A DNA stretch of 64,000 bases from JANJUO01 sp942492935 (GCA_942492935.1 OW818654.1:4430248-4494247), one strand, 5' to 3'; numbered from the stretch's first letter, positions 27,265 to 38,700 are shown. Translations and numbers: made by a program. The notes: generated from the letters alone by a model not told the origin.

Positions 27265-28530
27265 CTATTGATTAACTATAAAAATGGGTTCTTCAAAACC
27301 AGAATTCTTTTTAATTTGAATTAGATTTAATAGTACTTGCTCGGAAATTTCTTCACCAGCATTTAAAACAATTGTTCCTTGGCTATTTTTCAAGTCAGAA
27401 TGTAATATCATACCAATTTTAAACTCATTAGATGATATAGTTCTTACATTTGCATTCATTAAGCCCTCGTAAACACTTGAATAATCATTAACCAATGCTG
27501 TAAACAAATCCATATCATATAGTGTTTTTTGTCTAATAAAATTAGCTTTGATATCTGCAATAGAAGTACCAGAAATTATATACTGGTCATAATCGTGAGC
27601 AATTCGTAAAACTTTTGAAATTTTAATTGGACGACTTGCTTCTCTAAAAGTATTTTCTGATAATTTCATATTATCAAAATAATTCAATATTCCTTCAGCA
27701 ATATTTTCTAAATGTGGAATTTTTTTTAATACAGAATGAGTTTTAATTGGATGCAATTGAAATACATTTAGTTCCTTTTGAGCTAAAGCTTCACCTTTAA
27801 GAAACCTATCCAATATTGGCTTATCAATATTCAAACAACCAATTTGGGATAATAATGCAGAAATTTCAAATTCCCAAGAAGGTTCAATTTTTAAAAATTG
27901 AATCATCTTGCGTGTGTAATTTCTCATTCTCACTGCTTTTTTGAATAATTCGGGATTTGAATTTGAGATAATGTCAATTATTCCAGCTACAAACCCATTC
28001 AAAGTTTTATCTAACAATTCTTTAATTTCATCTCTTTGTAATTCGCATTCTTTAGTACGTTCTTTTACTTTAGCTTCTAATGAAATATTCATTTCAGCAA
28101 GTTCTTTTTGACTTTTCTTTATTTGAATTTCAGAATAATAACTTTTGAATGCTTCTGTTACAGTTAAATCTAAATCATGCTGTTCCCAAGGTTTAGCTAT
28201 ATATCGGTATAATTTTGCCTGATTAACTACATTACCAATTCCTTCAGGAGTTGCTTGACCAGTTAAAAGTAATTTTCTTGTTTGAGGCAGAATCTTATGA
28301 ACTTTTATTAAAAATTCATCGCCTTTCATATTTGGCATTAACCAATCAGAAATTATTATAGGAATTACTTCACCGGATTTTCGTAAATCATCTATTAATT
28401 CCAATGCTTCTTCTGGACTTTCAGCAATTTCTACATTCAAAGTATCGCTAAATGATTTATTTAATTCATAAGACAAACTGTCTAATACAATTTTCTCATC
28501 ATCTACGCATATTATTACAGGTTTTGCCAT
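27265..28530 (-). CDS. Response regulator with degenerate HD-GYP-type output domain
   Basis: A 421-residue RpfG-like layout: receiver (about 1-125, CVDDEK, IISDWLMPNMKG, LLTGQA, IAKPW), coiled coil (about 130-175, EAKVKERTKECELQRDEIKEL), then an HD-GYP-like domain. The helix preceding the metal site is recognisable (VRMRNYTRKMIQFLKIEPSWEFEISALLSQIG), but the HD pair is replaced by SQ. The downstream HHE and GYP motifs are missing too. It should therefore not hydrolyse cyclic di-GMP; it may bind a ligand or partner. The last about 60 residues (NEFKIGMILHSDLKNSQG) form a small C-terminal segment. Family placement is from the helix pattern; the lack of activity is inference. Confidence 0.82.
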   Translation of the reverse strand: MAKPVIICVDDEKIVLDSLSYELNKSFSDTLNVEIAESPEEALELIDDLRKSGEVIPIIISDWLMPNMKGDEFLIKVHKILPQTRKLLLTGQATPEGIGNVVNQAKLYRYIAKPWEQHDLDLTVTEAFKSYYSEIQIKKSQKELAEMNISLEAKVKERTKECELQRDEIKELLDKTLNGFVAGIIDIISNSNPELFKKAVRMRNYTRKMIQFLKIEPSWEFEISALLSQIGCLNIDKPILDRFLKGEALAQKELNVFQLHPIKTHSVLKKIPHLENIAEGILNYFDNMKLSENTFREASRPIKISKVLRIAHDYDQYIISGTSIADIKANFIRQKTLYDMDLFTALVNDYSSVYEGLMNANVRTISSNEFKIGMILHSDLKNSQGTIVLNAGEEISEQVLLNLIQIKKNSGFEEPIFIVNQ

Positions 28531-28535
28531 AATTG

Positions 28536-29039
28536 TTATTTTAAATTTAATTCTTCTAAATTATTATCCTTTAATTGAAATCCAGCTCTCTTTAACAAGA
28601 AATGTTCAAAAACTTCCTCAAATGGTTTAAGCAACAACGTAATACCTAATTTGAACAATAAACTCACATACATATTCGATGCAACATAATCAATTGACGG
28701 TTCAATAAAAACTGATGAAACTAAAAACAAAATTATAACGGCAATGTAAGCAATAAATTTTGCTTTCCTATCAATTTTTGTTAATGTTAATTCATCAATT
28801 GTTTCCTTAAGTTTTTTGTTCGTAGCTTTAATCTCATCATTCACTTTGTTTAGTTTGTTCTGAAGTCGGTCTGAAATTTTAGTAATTACTTTTGTCTGTT
28901 CTAACAATGTTTCATAAGAATTCACAAAATCATTAAGTTTAACTTTAAATTCATCAAAATTAATGTCAACATCTTGATTTCTAAGAAAATCCTTGATGTT
29001 GCTTAATTTTTGTGATTCTTCGTAATATGCATCAGACAC
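28536..29039 (-). CDS. Coiled-coil protein with membrane segments (GTG start), unknown
   Basis: A 167-residue protein of unknown family. Residues about 10-95 are a charged coiled coil (KISDRLQNKLNKVNDEIKAT). Two hydrophobic segments follow at about 96-116 (AYIAVIILFLVSSVFI) and 122-140 (MYVSLLFKLGITLLL), then a short charged tail. It starts at GTG 29039 with AAGG about nine bases upstream; no ATG is available near the N-terminus. It sits between siaC and the degenerate HD-GYP regulator, 15 and 5 bases away. In this position it could be the membrane target of the switch, which is a guess from context. Confidence 0.7.
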   Translation of the reverse strand: MSDAYYEESQKLSNIKDFLRNQDVDINFDEFKVKLNDFVNSYETLLEQTKVITKISDRLQNKLNKVNDEIKATNKKLKETIDELTLTKIDRKAKFIAYIAVIILFLVSSVFIEPSIDYVASNMYVSLLFKLGITLLLKPFEEVFEHFLLKRAGFQLKDNNLEELNLK

Positions 29040-29054
29040 AATTATTACCTTATT

Positions 29055-29432
29055 TTATTGAACTTCGTTAAATACAAATTCAAGATTAAGCAAATCCATA
29101 TATTCTTTGCCAGTGTCAAGCATATCGTCATCACCTTCTTCATAACACCACTCCACTAAAAAAGAATTTTGAGATTGAGCGATTGCTTTGAATTTTTTCA
29201 ACATTTCTAATAAAAACTTTGATGAACTTGTGTTGAAATATTCCAAATCAACAATGAATTTTGTGCTTTGTTGAGGTTGCGAAATATATTCATCAATCCA
29301 TTGTAATAATTTGCTAAAAAATGCAAAAGAATCTTCAGGAATTGAACGACCACTCAATTTCAATGTACCACTATCATAATCAAAACAGACCAAAGGCGTT
29401 TTCGCTGTTTTTTCTAAATTTAAATTTTCCAT
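29055..29432 (-). CDS. siaC: SiaC family (DUF1987) regulatory phosphoprotein
   Basis: A 125-residue partner-switch protein. Family signatures are clear: TPLVCFDYDSGTLKLSGRSI followed by PEDS, and DLEYFNTSSSKFLLEMLKK, then EWCYEEGDDDM. Threonine 68 in NTSSSK falls at the same number as the threonine phosphorylated in Pseudomonas SiaC. There SiaB phosphorylates it and the PP2C phosphatase SiaA removes the phosphate; unphosphorylated SiaC activates the diguanylate cyclase SiaD. Here the gene directly follows a gene fusing a PP2C phosphatase with a SiaB-type kinase (gap seven bases). No SiaD homologue is in the window, so the target differs or is encoded elsewhere. Confidence 0.92.
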   Translation of the reverse strand: MENLNLEKTAKTPLVCFDYDSGTLKLSGRSIPEDSFAFFSKLLQWIDEYISQPQQSTKFIVDLEYFNTSSSKFLLEMLKKFKAIAQSQNSFLVEWCYEEGDDDMLDTGKEYMDLLNLEFVFNEVQ

Positions 29433-29439
29433 TTTTTGC

Positions 29440-31299
29440 TCATTTATTAAATTTTAAAATAATTTCATATTCAGTTATTTGTTCATTAATTTTTGTAAAT
29501 TTATACTGAATTTTGTTGTTCGATTTCTTAGCCATCACTATTATACCAAGCCCAGCTCCAAACTTTGTATTAAACGTAGCATTATCAAGTACAGCCATAT
29601 AATACTCTTTTAGTTTATCTTCATCTAATGAATTAACATAATCAATCTTCTCTTTGATAATAGTTTCATCGCAACTTTTGATATAATTTGCAGCTTTAAG
29701 CTCAAAATAATCATCAATTAATGCTATTGAAAATTTTGAATTTAAAGTATTGACATCTGGATTCTCAATTATGACAGCATATTTTGAAATATTTTGAAGA
29801 CATTCTATACTAACATTAACAATATTTTTGATAAGACCTTTTTTAATATTTTCAGATAATAACTTGCTTTCTATTTCATTGCACAAATTAGTTATTATTT
29901 CTTCATTTAATACACCTTCAAAACTACAAATAATATTTGTTTGAGTATCTTTATTATGTATTTCATTCATTATTTCACCAACGGAAAATCCAATTAATAA
30001 AATATCATCAACTTGTTCTTCATTGCCTTTCCAATCTAAAAATGTTTTTTCAATATGGTTAAGTATCAATTTAATGTCTGATGTTTTATATTCAAGTAAT
30101 GAATCTTTAAACCTTTTAACAAGGAATTTCTTACCATTTGGACCTCCAAACTGGTCAATAATACCATCAGTAGTAAGAAAAACTTTATCGCCATTTAGAA
30201 GTTGGATTTTTTGATTTGTAAAAGGTTGCTCTAAACGTTCTGAATGTCCAATTGGCATATTATCTGGTTTAATAACAATCATTGAATCTTGATAAATTTG
30301 AAAATCAGGATTGTCAAATTGCTGAATTAAATTTGCCTCCCGTATAATATAACATGGATTATGAGCACCTGCAAATTCTAAAATATTAGTTTTTTCATCA
30401 AAAGATACTAATGCTATATCCATTCCATCTTTTGCTTCATTAGAACTTCCATTTTGCTGTAATAAATTAATTATTTTTGCTCTTAATTCATTAAGAATCT
30501 TACCGGGTACTGTTATATTATTATTGTTAACAACTTCATTCAGTGAAATTATACCAATTAAACTCATAAATGCTCCGGGAACACCATGTCCAGTACAATC
30601 GCCCGCAGCCATAATCAATTTATCATCTTTTTTTGTAAACCAATAAAAATCCCCACTAACAATTGATTTAGGCATATATAAAACAGATACATTTTTATAC
30701 ATTTTTTCAATCAAAAATTTATTGCCCATCACAGCTTGTTGAATTCGATAAGCATAATTAATGCTATCGGTAATTTCTTGAGATTTTTCTCTTAATTCAG
30801 CTGTACGTATTTGAACAAGTTTTTCTAAATTGATATTTATATTCGTTATCTCTGCATTTTTCTTCTTTATTTCTTCGTTTTGAATAATTAACTGCTTATT
30901 ATCATCATAGCTTTTTAATGCTTCGTTGATTGTAAGTATCAGGTCGTCATTATTCCAAGGTTTTGATATAAATCTATATAAATTTGCATTGTTAATCGCA
31001 GATGAAATTCCTTCTATAGTAGCTTGACCTGTCAATAGAATATTTCTGGAGTCATTGATAAGTAGTTTAGCTTTGGTAAGAAATTCATCTCCTCTCATCA
31101 ATGGCATAATATAATCTGAAATAATTACAGGTATCTCGTAATCATCTTCTATCAATTCACTCATTAATTCCAATGCTTCTTCGCCATTTTCAGCAACTTC
31201 AATCGAAAAATTATCTTTAAACACTTTAGAAAGTTCCATTGATAAACTTTGCAAAAGTATTCTCTCATCATCTACACATACAATTACTTTTTTTTTCAT
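29440..31299 (-). CDS. REC-PP2C(SpoIIE)-SiaB fusion: phosphatase and kinase in one chain
   Basis: A 619-residue protein with three parts. A receiver domain (about 1-125: CVDDER, IISDYIMPLMRG, LLTGQA, SKPW) leads by a coiled coil (130-190) into a SpoIIE/PP2C phosphatase (about 205-435). Its metal-binding motifs are SGDFYW, AAGDCTGHGVPGAF, LTTDGIIDQF and QVDDILLIGF. From residue 444 to the end is a SiaB-family (DUF6272) kinase: CSFEGVLNEEII, SIECLQNISKYAV as the N box, and KFGAGLGIIVMAKKSNN as the G2 box. SiaA and SiaB are normally separate proteins acting in opposition on SiaC, whose gene follows immediately. The receiver suggests that a phosphorelay sets the balance. Domain calls are from motifs; the regulation is inference. 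Confidence 0.9.
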   Translation of the reverse strand: MKKKVIVCVDDERILLQSLSMELSKVFKDNFSIEVAENGEEALELMSELIEDDYEIPVIISDYIMPLMRGDEFLTKAKLLINDSRNILLTGQATIEGISSAINNANLYRFISKPWNNDDLILTINEALKSYDDNKQLIIQNEEIKKKNAEITNININLEKLVQIRTAELREKSQEITDSINYAYRIQQAVMGNKFLIEKMYKNVSVLYMPKSIVSGDFYWFTKKDDKLIMAAGDCTGHGVPGAFMSLIGIISLNEVVNNNNITVPGKILNELRAKIINLLQQNGSSNEAKDGMDIALVSFDEKTNILEFAGAHNPCYIIREANLIQQFDNPDFQIYQDSMIVIKPDNMPIGHSERLEQPFTNQKIQLLNGDKVFLTTDGIIDQFGGPNGKKFLVKRFKDSLLEYKTSDIKLILNHIEKTFLDWKGNEEQVDDILLIGFSVGEIMNEIHNKDTQTNIICSFEGVLNEEIITNLCNEIESKLLSENIKKGLIKNIVNVSIECLQNISKYAVIIENPDVNTLNSKFSIALIDDYFELKAANYIKSCDETIIKEKIDYVNSLDEDKLKEYYMAVLDNATFNTKFGAGLGIIVMAKKSNNKIQYKFTKINEQITEYEIILKFNK

Positions 31300-31305
31300 T
31301 TTTTA

Positions 31306-32721
31306 TCAACCGTTGATTGGTAAAAATACTTTAAATGTAGTTCCAACACCAACCTGACTTTCAACTTCAATTCTACCATTGTGGTTTGCCACGATTTTAC
31401 TAACAATATCCAATCCTAATCCAGTACCTTCCCCTTGAGGTTTGGTAGTAAAGAAAGGTTCAAATATTCTTTTAATTATTTCAGGTGGAATTCCTTTACC
31501 TGTATCAGTAATAGATACTACTGCAAAATCTTCAATCAGTTCAGTTCTAATGGTTATTGTACCCTTATTATCCATAGCTTGAATAGAATTATGGATAAAA
31601 TTAGTCCAAACTTGATTAATTTGGTCTGGTATAAAAGGAACATTTTGAGTAATATTGAAGTCTTCAATAACTTCAACACCCTGTTTTAATAAATTGCCAT
31701 ACAACGTGAGAACTGTTTGAATACTATCGTTTATGTCGGCATTTATTTTAGTAGCTTCACCATCAAACCTTGAAAAATTCTTTAATGAAAATACAATTTT
31801 TGAAACTTTGTCAACAGAAGTTGTAATAATATCATTTCTGAATTTTATACTTGATAGTTTCTGTGCTGTATCTAAAATTTCATTAATACGGCTACTGTGA
31901 ATGAGTGTTAGCAACTCATCTTGAAATTCAAAAACTCCTAATCCAATTAAAGATTTAGCTATATGGTCAGGCAAAGAAATATTTTTTTCTGAAAATTTTT
32001 CTATTAAATTTCTTCTGAATTGTCTTTCTTCTTTAGATGATATTGAAAATTTCTTGTTATATGCGTGGGTTAATAAAATTTTAAATACATTTTGTTCTTC
32101 ATCTGAAAATGCTTTGTAAATTTCTGCAACCTCAAACATAATAAATTGTAAATCAAGTGAAATTGCTTTATTTGATGAGTTAATTGCACCTAAAGGTGTG
32201 TTAATTTCATGTGCTATACCTGCAATTAATTGACCTAATGAAGCCATTTTTTCATTTAAAATAAGTTGTTTTTGGGTTTCTTTTAATTCTTTCAATGTTT
32301 GAGCTAATTCTACATTATTCTGTTCAATTTTTGCTTTTGATTTATTAAATTCAAGATGTGTTTTTACTCGAGCTTGTACAATCGGCAAACTAATTGGTTT
32401 GGAAATAAAATCTACTGCTCCTAATTCAAACCCTTTTACTTCATCTTCTATTTGGTTTTTTGCAGTAATAAAAATCACAGGTATTTTTGCGGTTATAGGG
32501 TCTTCTTTAAGTAATCGACAAACTTCAAATCCATCCATTTCTGGCATCATAATATCTAAAAGTATAATGTCTGGTAATTTATTCTTTGCAGTCTGTAATG
32601 CTTTAGCTCCATTTAATGCAAATAATCTTTTATAATCGGATAGCACTTGCCCTAATACATCAATATTTTCAGGTGTATCATCAACAATTAATATGGTTGA
32701 TTTTTCTTGTATTTCACTCAT
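31306..32721 (-). CDS. Receiver-headed histidine kinase (REC-coiled coil-HisKA-HATPase)
   Basis: A 471-residue cytoplasmic protein. The N-terminal receiver (about 1-125: ILIVDDTPENID, IILLDIMMPEMDG, FITAK, DFISKPI) belongs to a different subgroup from the three near-identical receivers further down the operon. A coiled coil is followed by HisKA with IAGIAHEINTPLGA and a HATPase with NFIHNSIQAM, ITDTGKGIPPEI and GEGTGLGLDIVSKIV. Such REC-kinases often receive phosphate from an upstream hybrid kinase. Its ATG overlaps the stop of the 2306-residue kinase in an ATGA, so translation is coupled. Confidence 0.9.
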   Translation of the reverse strand: MSEIQEKSTILIVDDTPENIDVLGQVLSDYKRLFALNGAKALQTAKNKLPDIILLDIMMPEMDGFEVCRLLKEDPITAKIPVIFITAKNQIEDEVKGFELGAVDFISKPISLPIVQARVKTHLEFNKSKAKIEQNNVELAQTLKELKETQKQLILNEKMASLGQLIAGIAHEINTPLGAINSSNKAISLDLQFIMFEVAEIYKAFSDEEQNVFKILLTHAYNKKFSISSKEERQFRRNLIEKFSEKNISLPDHIAKSLIGLGVFEFQDELLTLIHSSRINEILDTAQKLSSIKFRNDIITTSVDKVSKIVFSLKNFSRFDGEATKINADINDSIQTVLTLYGNLLKQGVEVIEDFNITQNVPFIPDQINQVWTNFIHNSIQAMDNKGTITIRTELIEDFAVVSITDTGKGIPPEIIKRIFEPFFTTKPQGEGTGLGLDIVSKIVANHNGRIEVESQVGVGTTFKVFLPING

Positions 32722-35700
32722 AAATTATTCTCATTAATTCTTTTATAAAAAATTTCAGTCAACTCAAAAGCTTCCTCAAAGTTATATTTTTGTACATTTT
32801 TAGAAATTGCATAAATTTCATCTTTAAATTTACCAATTCCATCAATTTCTAACAAATTATTTAATTTATCAAAAGCTTCCAAATCATCTTCTTTTAATAA
32901 TTCCATAATTTCTTGAAGCAAACTATTGACCATATCTTTATCTATTGCAACATGGCTTGATTCTTGAATTTCTTCTTTAATTACTACTACATCAAGTTCA
33001 TCTATTGCAACTGATAGAATATCACTCAATTTAGTTAATTCAATATCTAAGTTTTCTAAGTCCTTATTTCTTAGTTTATGTTCAATAACTTCAGCTTGTT
33101 TATTTATATCGTATGCACCAATATTTCCTGAAACACCTTTCAAAGTATGTGCTGCTCTTTCTGCATCATTAATCAAATCTTTATTGATAAGTTCTTGCAA
33201 AGAAGGAATAAAATTAGTGTAATTTTCATTAAAATCATTGAGTAATTTCATATACAATTTTTTATTATTAGCTATTCGTCTAATGCCATCTTTTGTATTT
33301 ATACTAATTAAATCAGGAATTTCAATATCAATTTTATTTTTTTCAGAAGCAATCAACTTTTTAGAAGTAGTTCGTGTTTTGGTTGGGTCTATCCATTTTA
33401 CTAAAGCACCAAAAACTTCATCAGGGTCGATAGGTTTTGTAACAAAATCCATCATACCTGCTTCGAGGCAATCTTCTTTTACACCCATCATTGCATCGGC
33501 TGTCATAGCAACTATTGGAAGTGTTTTGTAATTTTCCAACTTTCTAATTTCCCGAGTAGCAGTATATCCATCCATTTCTGGCATTTGCAAATCCATTAAC
33601 ACAATATCATATTTTGAAGGTACACCCGAATTTGACACTTTCTCAAGTGCAATGCGACCATTTCCGGCAATCTCAACTTCAAATCCAGCAGATTCTAATA
33701 ATTCTGAAGCAACTTGCTGATTAATTTCATTATCTTCTGTCAATAAAATTTGTGAACCTTTGATTAATTCCAATTCTTCGAGAAACTTCGTGCCTTTTTT
33801 CGAACCTTTATGCTCTCTTTTAATGTCTTTACCAAATACTTGCATAATTGTATCGAATAATAAAGAGTAATTAACTGGTTTTATCAAAAATCCATTCAAA
33901 CCAGCACTTTCAGCTTTTTTAACGATTTCTTCCCGTCCATAAGCTGTAACCATTATTATAATTGGTGTATGCGAAATTGATTTATCATTTTTTATGATTT
34001 CTGCTGTTTGAATACCATCAAGGTCAGGCATTTTCCAATCCATCAACACTAATTCAAAAGGATTATCAGTATTTTTCTCAAGTATTTCAATAGCTTCTTT
34101 ACCACACTCAGCTGTTGTTACTTTGAATGAAAACGTTGTAAGTGCTTCAGTAAGCATTTCTCTTGAAGTTTCATTATCATCACATACTAAAACTCGCATT
34201 CCACGTAAATCAATACTTGGTAAGAATTGTTTATCTCTTTTATCTGCTGGAATACCTAATTCAGCTGTAAAAAGAAAAGTACTACCAACTCCAGCTTCGC
34301 TTTCTACCCAAATATCTCCATTCATCATTTCAACTAATCGTTTGCTGATAGTTAATCCCAATCCTGTACCACCATATTTTCTTGTTGTAGAAGCATCAGC
34401 TTGTGAAAATGCTTTGAAAAGTTTATTACATTGTTCTTTGGTTAAACCAATTCCAGTATCTTTGACTGAGAATTGTAATTTATATGAATTATCATAAGTT
34501 TCCATTAATTTTGCACCAATGACAATTTCGCCTTGATGTGTAAATTTAATCGCATTACCTGATAAATTCGTTAATATTTGACCAAGTCTAAGTGGGTCGC
34601 CAATTAGGTTGAATGGAAGATGAGGGTCAATATCAAAAATCAATTCAAGTCCTTTTTCCTGAGCTTTCAATGTAATTAAATTTGAAATTGTATCAAAGAC
34701 ATTATCTAATTCAAATTCAATATTTTCAATATTAAGTTTGCCAGCTTCAATTTTTGAGAAATCTAAAATATCATTTATTATACCGAGTAATGCTTGTGAT
34801 GAACGTTCAATTTTCTGCAAATAATCTCTCAATTTCAATGGCATTTCATTTTTTAATGCTAAATGAGATAAACCAATAATCGCATTCATTGGCGTTCTGA
34901 TTTCATGACTCATATTTGCAAGAAAATCACTTTTTGCTTTTGTAGCAGCTTCTGCAAGTTCTTTAGCATTACCTAATTCATTTTGGATTTTTTTAATTTC
35001 AGTAATATCAATAATTGATTCAACTATACAATCCTGCAGATTATAATAAATAAATACACCAGAAACTAAAGTGTCTCGTATTTCATCAGTGTGGTATTTT
35101 TTCAGTTGTACTTCATAATTATTAATATACCCAAAATGATTAATACTATTTATAAATTGTTCTCTTTCTTCAGCTTTGCAGAACCATTCACCAGCTTTTA
35201 AGTTGTAAATTTCAAATAAATCTATACCAAGAAATTCCAACAGAGCAGAATTTGCTTTTATAATTTCACCTGTTTTGATATTGGTTACTATTGTTGGTAT
35301 TGGAATTGAATCAACAATCATTTCGGCAGCTTCCTTGGCTTTACCCAATTCATTCTGAATTTTTTTAATGTCTGTAATATCAAGATAACTTGCAACAACA
35401 GCATTTTTTTCATAATATTTAATCGGCATCATTGAGCAAACTGCCCAGAATGGTAAACCACTATTGACTTTTTTGAATTTAAATTCTTTATTTACGATTT
35501 TGCCATGAGTTTGAAGTTCTCTAACTACAATTGCTCTGTCATCTGGATTATGATATATATTCCTTGTATCTAAATCCAAAGCTTTTTCATAGTCTATATC
35601 GAATAGTTCACATATTGATTTATTAACAAGTAGGGGTTTAGCATTTTCTAAATCAACAATTGCCAGCCCAACAGGAGCTGATTCGAGAACTTTTTTAATA

Positions 35701-38700
35701 TTATCTTGCGATTCAAGAAGTTTTACTTCTGCTATTTTTGCTTCCGTAATATCTTGAGTTACACCATACATTTTTAATGCTTTCCCATCAGCATCCCTTT
35801 CAATTTCACCAATAGCATGAATCCATGCAATTTCACCATCTATTGGTCTTTTGTATGCATAAACAGCATCATATCTTGGTATTTTACCTTCTACAGCAGC
35901 ACCAAAATTTTCAAAAGTTTTAACCGCATAATCAGCATTACCTGCTTTAACACATTCAGCCCAATGTTCAAATAATTTATAGCGATGTCCTTCAGCAGGA
36001 GAGTCGCCAAATATTCTCGCAGCTCTTTCAGATGATGTGTACCATTCCTGATCTAACAAATCAATTTCCCAAAATCCAGCTTTGGTTAATTCTAACGCAT
36101 TATCAGAAAGCTTATTTATTCGTTCAATTTTGGCTTCGGCATCCTTAATATCAGTAATATCCCAAACTAAACCAGTTCCGAGAATTGGAGCTCCATCTGA
36201 ATTATATGTGAACTTACCAATTGACATTATGTGGTGAATATGTCCTGATGGCATTAAAACTCTGAAACTTGTCTTGTATTCTTCAATTTGGTTACTCATA
36301 GTGTCATACATTACTTTTCCCAATGGTGCAATATCGTCAGGATATATGTATGAGAACCACTGCTCAACAGTACCATCTAATTCAACATTTTCTAAACCAT
36401 ATAATTTTTTTGTATTGGCATCACCAATCAATTTATTTTCTTGAACATAATATTTCCAAGCACCCATTTTTGCTGATTTCAATGCCATATCCAAACTTTC
36501 TTGTGCGTCCTTAACGGTTTGTGCTGCTTTTACAGAATCAGTTATATCTATTATTGAAATCAACAATGCTGTTTTTTCTTTGTATTTAATTACATTGATA
36601 GAAATCAAAACATCTCTTTGTTCACCATCGCCAATTCGTTTAGCTTTTATAGCAAAATCTACAACCTTTCCTTCTTTTTGCATAATCTCATATACATTCT
36701 TTCTGTCTTGTTCAGGATTTACATATATTTCAGCTGCATTTCTTTGTAATAACTCACTTTCAGATAGATGGTTAAATTCACACATTGCAGAATTGACTTT
36801 AAGAACATTACCAGTACCTAATTCAGTTACAGCCATTGGAATTGGTGTTGAAGCAACTATTTTATCAGCATTTTCGATTTCAATTGCTAATCTTTTTTCA
36901 GCTTCCTTCATTTCTGTTATATCAATAATTGACCCAAGCAAACAATCTTCATTGTTATAAACAATAGGAACAAATGTAATCAAACAATCTCTAATTTCTT
37001 CAGTATTAATTCTTTTCAAATGGACTTCAAAATTAGAAATATAACCCTCATCTACAATGAATGACATAACGGCTATTTGGTCTAATTCATTCGTATAACA
37101 ATCTGTAAATGAAATTGATGTAATAACATTTGTAGATAAACGTTGGAAAGATGCAAATGCTTTGTTTGCTCTTAATATTTTCTTGGTGTCATTTGTGGTT
37201 ATCAACGTTGGAATTGGTATTGTATCAACAATTTTATTAGCGGAATTCATAGCATCAATTAGTTTTTGCTCCATTTCTTTTCTTAATGTAATATCTTTGA
37301 ATATTACAACAGAGCCGATAACAACATTGTTTTTGAAAATAGGAGTAGTGGAATATTCAACAAAGAAATTAGTTCCATCTTTACGCCACAAAACTTCTGA
37401 ATCAATCTTGTAAGATTCACCAAAACTAAATGATTTATACATTGGACATTCTTCTCGATTGTAATGACTGCCATTATAATGAGAATGGTGTATGATATTA
37501 TGAATACCTTTGCCAATAATTTCATGCTCCTCGAATCCCAACATTTCAATGGCAGCTTTATTAATGAAAGTAGCATTACCAAATTTATCACAACCGAATA
37601 TACCATCACTTGCGGAGTTTAATAATGATTTACTTCTTTCTTCAGATTCAGCTAAAGCTGATTCAGTATTTTTAATCTCAGTAATATCAAATCTAATTGA
37701 CAAAAATTCATAAGGTTTACCTTTTTCATTTAATACTGGTGCTATAACAGAATCTACCCAATAGAATGAGCCATCTTTTGCTTTATTCCTAATTTGCCCA
37801 CGCCAAACTTTCCCTTGCAAAATTGTTTTCCACATATCCTTGAAAAACTCTTTAGGGTGCAACCCAGAATTGACAATTGAATGATTTTTACCAATAATCT
37901 CTTCTTTAGTATATTGTGAAATTCTACAAAATTCATCATTGGAATCAATTATGTTACCTTTCAAATCTGACATTGATACAATTGCTGAAGTATTAAGGGC
38001 AAGATTTTGAGATGTTAATCTTGAGTTTAGTTTTTGAATATTTTCAAGTGTTTCAGCTAAAGATTTGGTTCTTTCTTCTACTTTTAATTCAAGATTTTTA
38101 TTTAATTCTAAAATATCATGCTCGGCTTTTTTTCTTTTGGAAATATCTGTATGAGTACCAACAATTCTTGTTGCTTTTCCTACTTCATTTGTTTCTACAA
38201 CAAGTCCTTTTGCTAATACCCAAAAAGTTTCACCATTTTTTTTGATACCAAGAAATTCCGTTTCGTAACCTGCATTTTTCTCAATAGCACTATAAACAGC
38301 AATACTTGAACTTTCTTGTGTTGAAGGATGATTTAATGACAACCACCTATCAACTGATGGAGTAAATTCATTTGGTTCATATCCAAAAAGTTCAAACATT
38401 CTTTCACTAAAATACAGTTGTCCAGTTTCCAAAAACCAATCAAAAATACCATCATTGGTTGCCTGAAATGCGTATTTAAATCTATGGGATAACTCTCTTA
38501 AATCTTCTTCACGTTTTAATATTTCTTTATACATTTCATTAAATGCAGAAGCCAAAATACCAATTTCATCATTTGTTTTGATGTCAATTTCTTGAAATTT
38601 GTGAAAATCTGAATATTGTTTAATCTTATTAGCAAATAATATTAAAGGGTCAGATATTTTTTTTGAAATAACATAAACAATTGCAGAAATTAAAGTTAAT

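Noticed and set aside
29440..31299. The C-terminal domain as an RsbW/SpoIIAB anti-sigma kinase
   Set aside because: Its motifs and length fit the SiaB group better, and the adjacent gene is SiaC rather than a STAS anti-anti-sigma factor.
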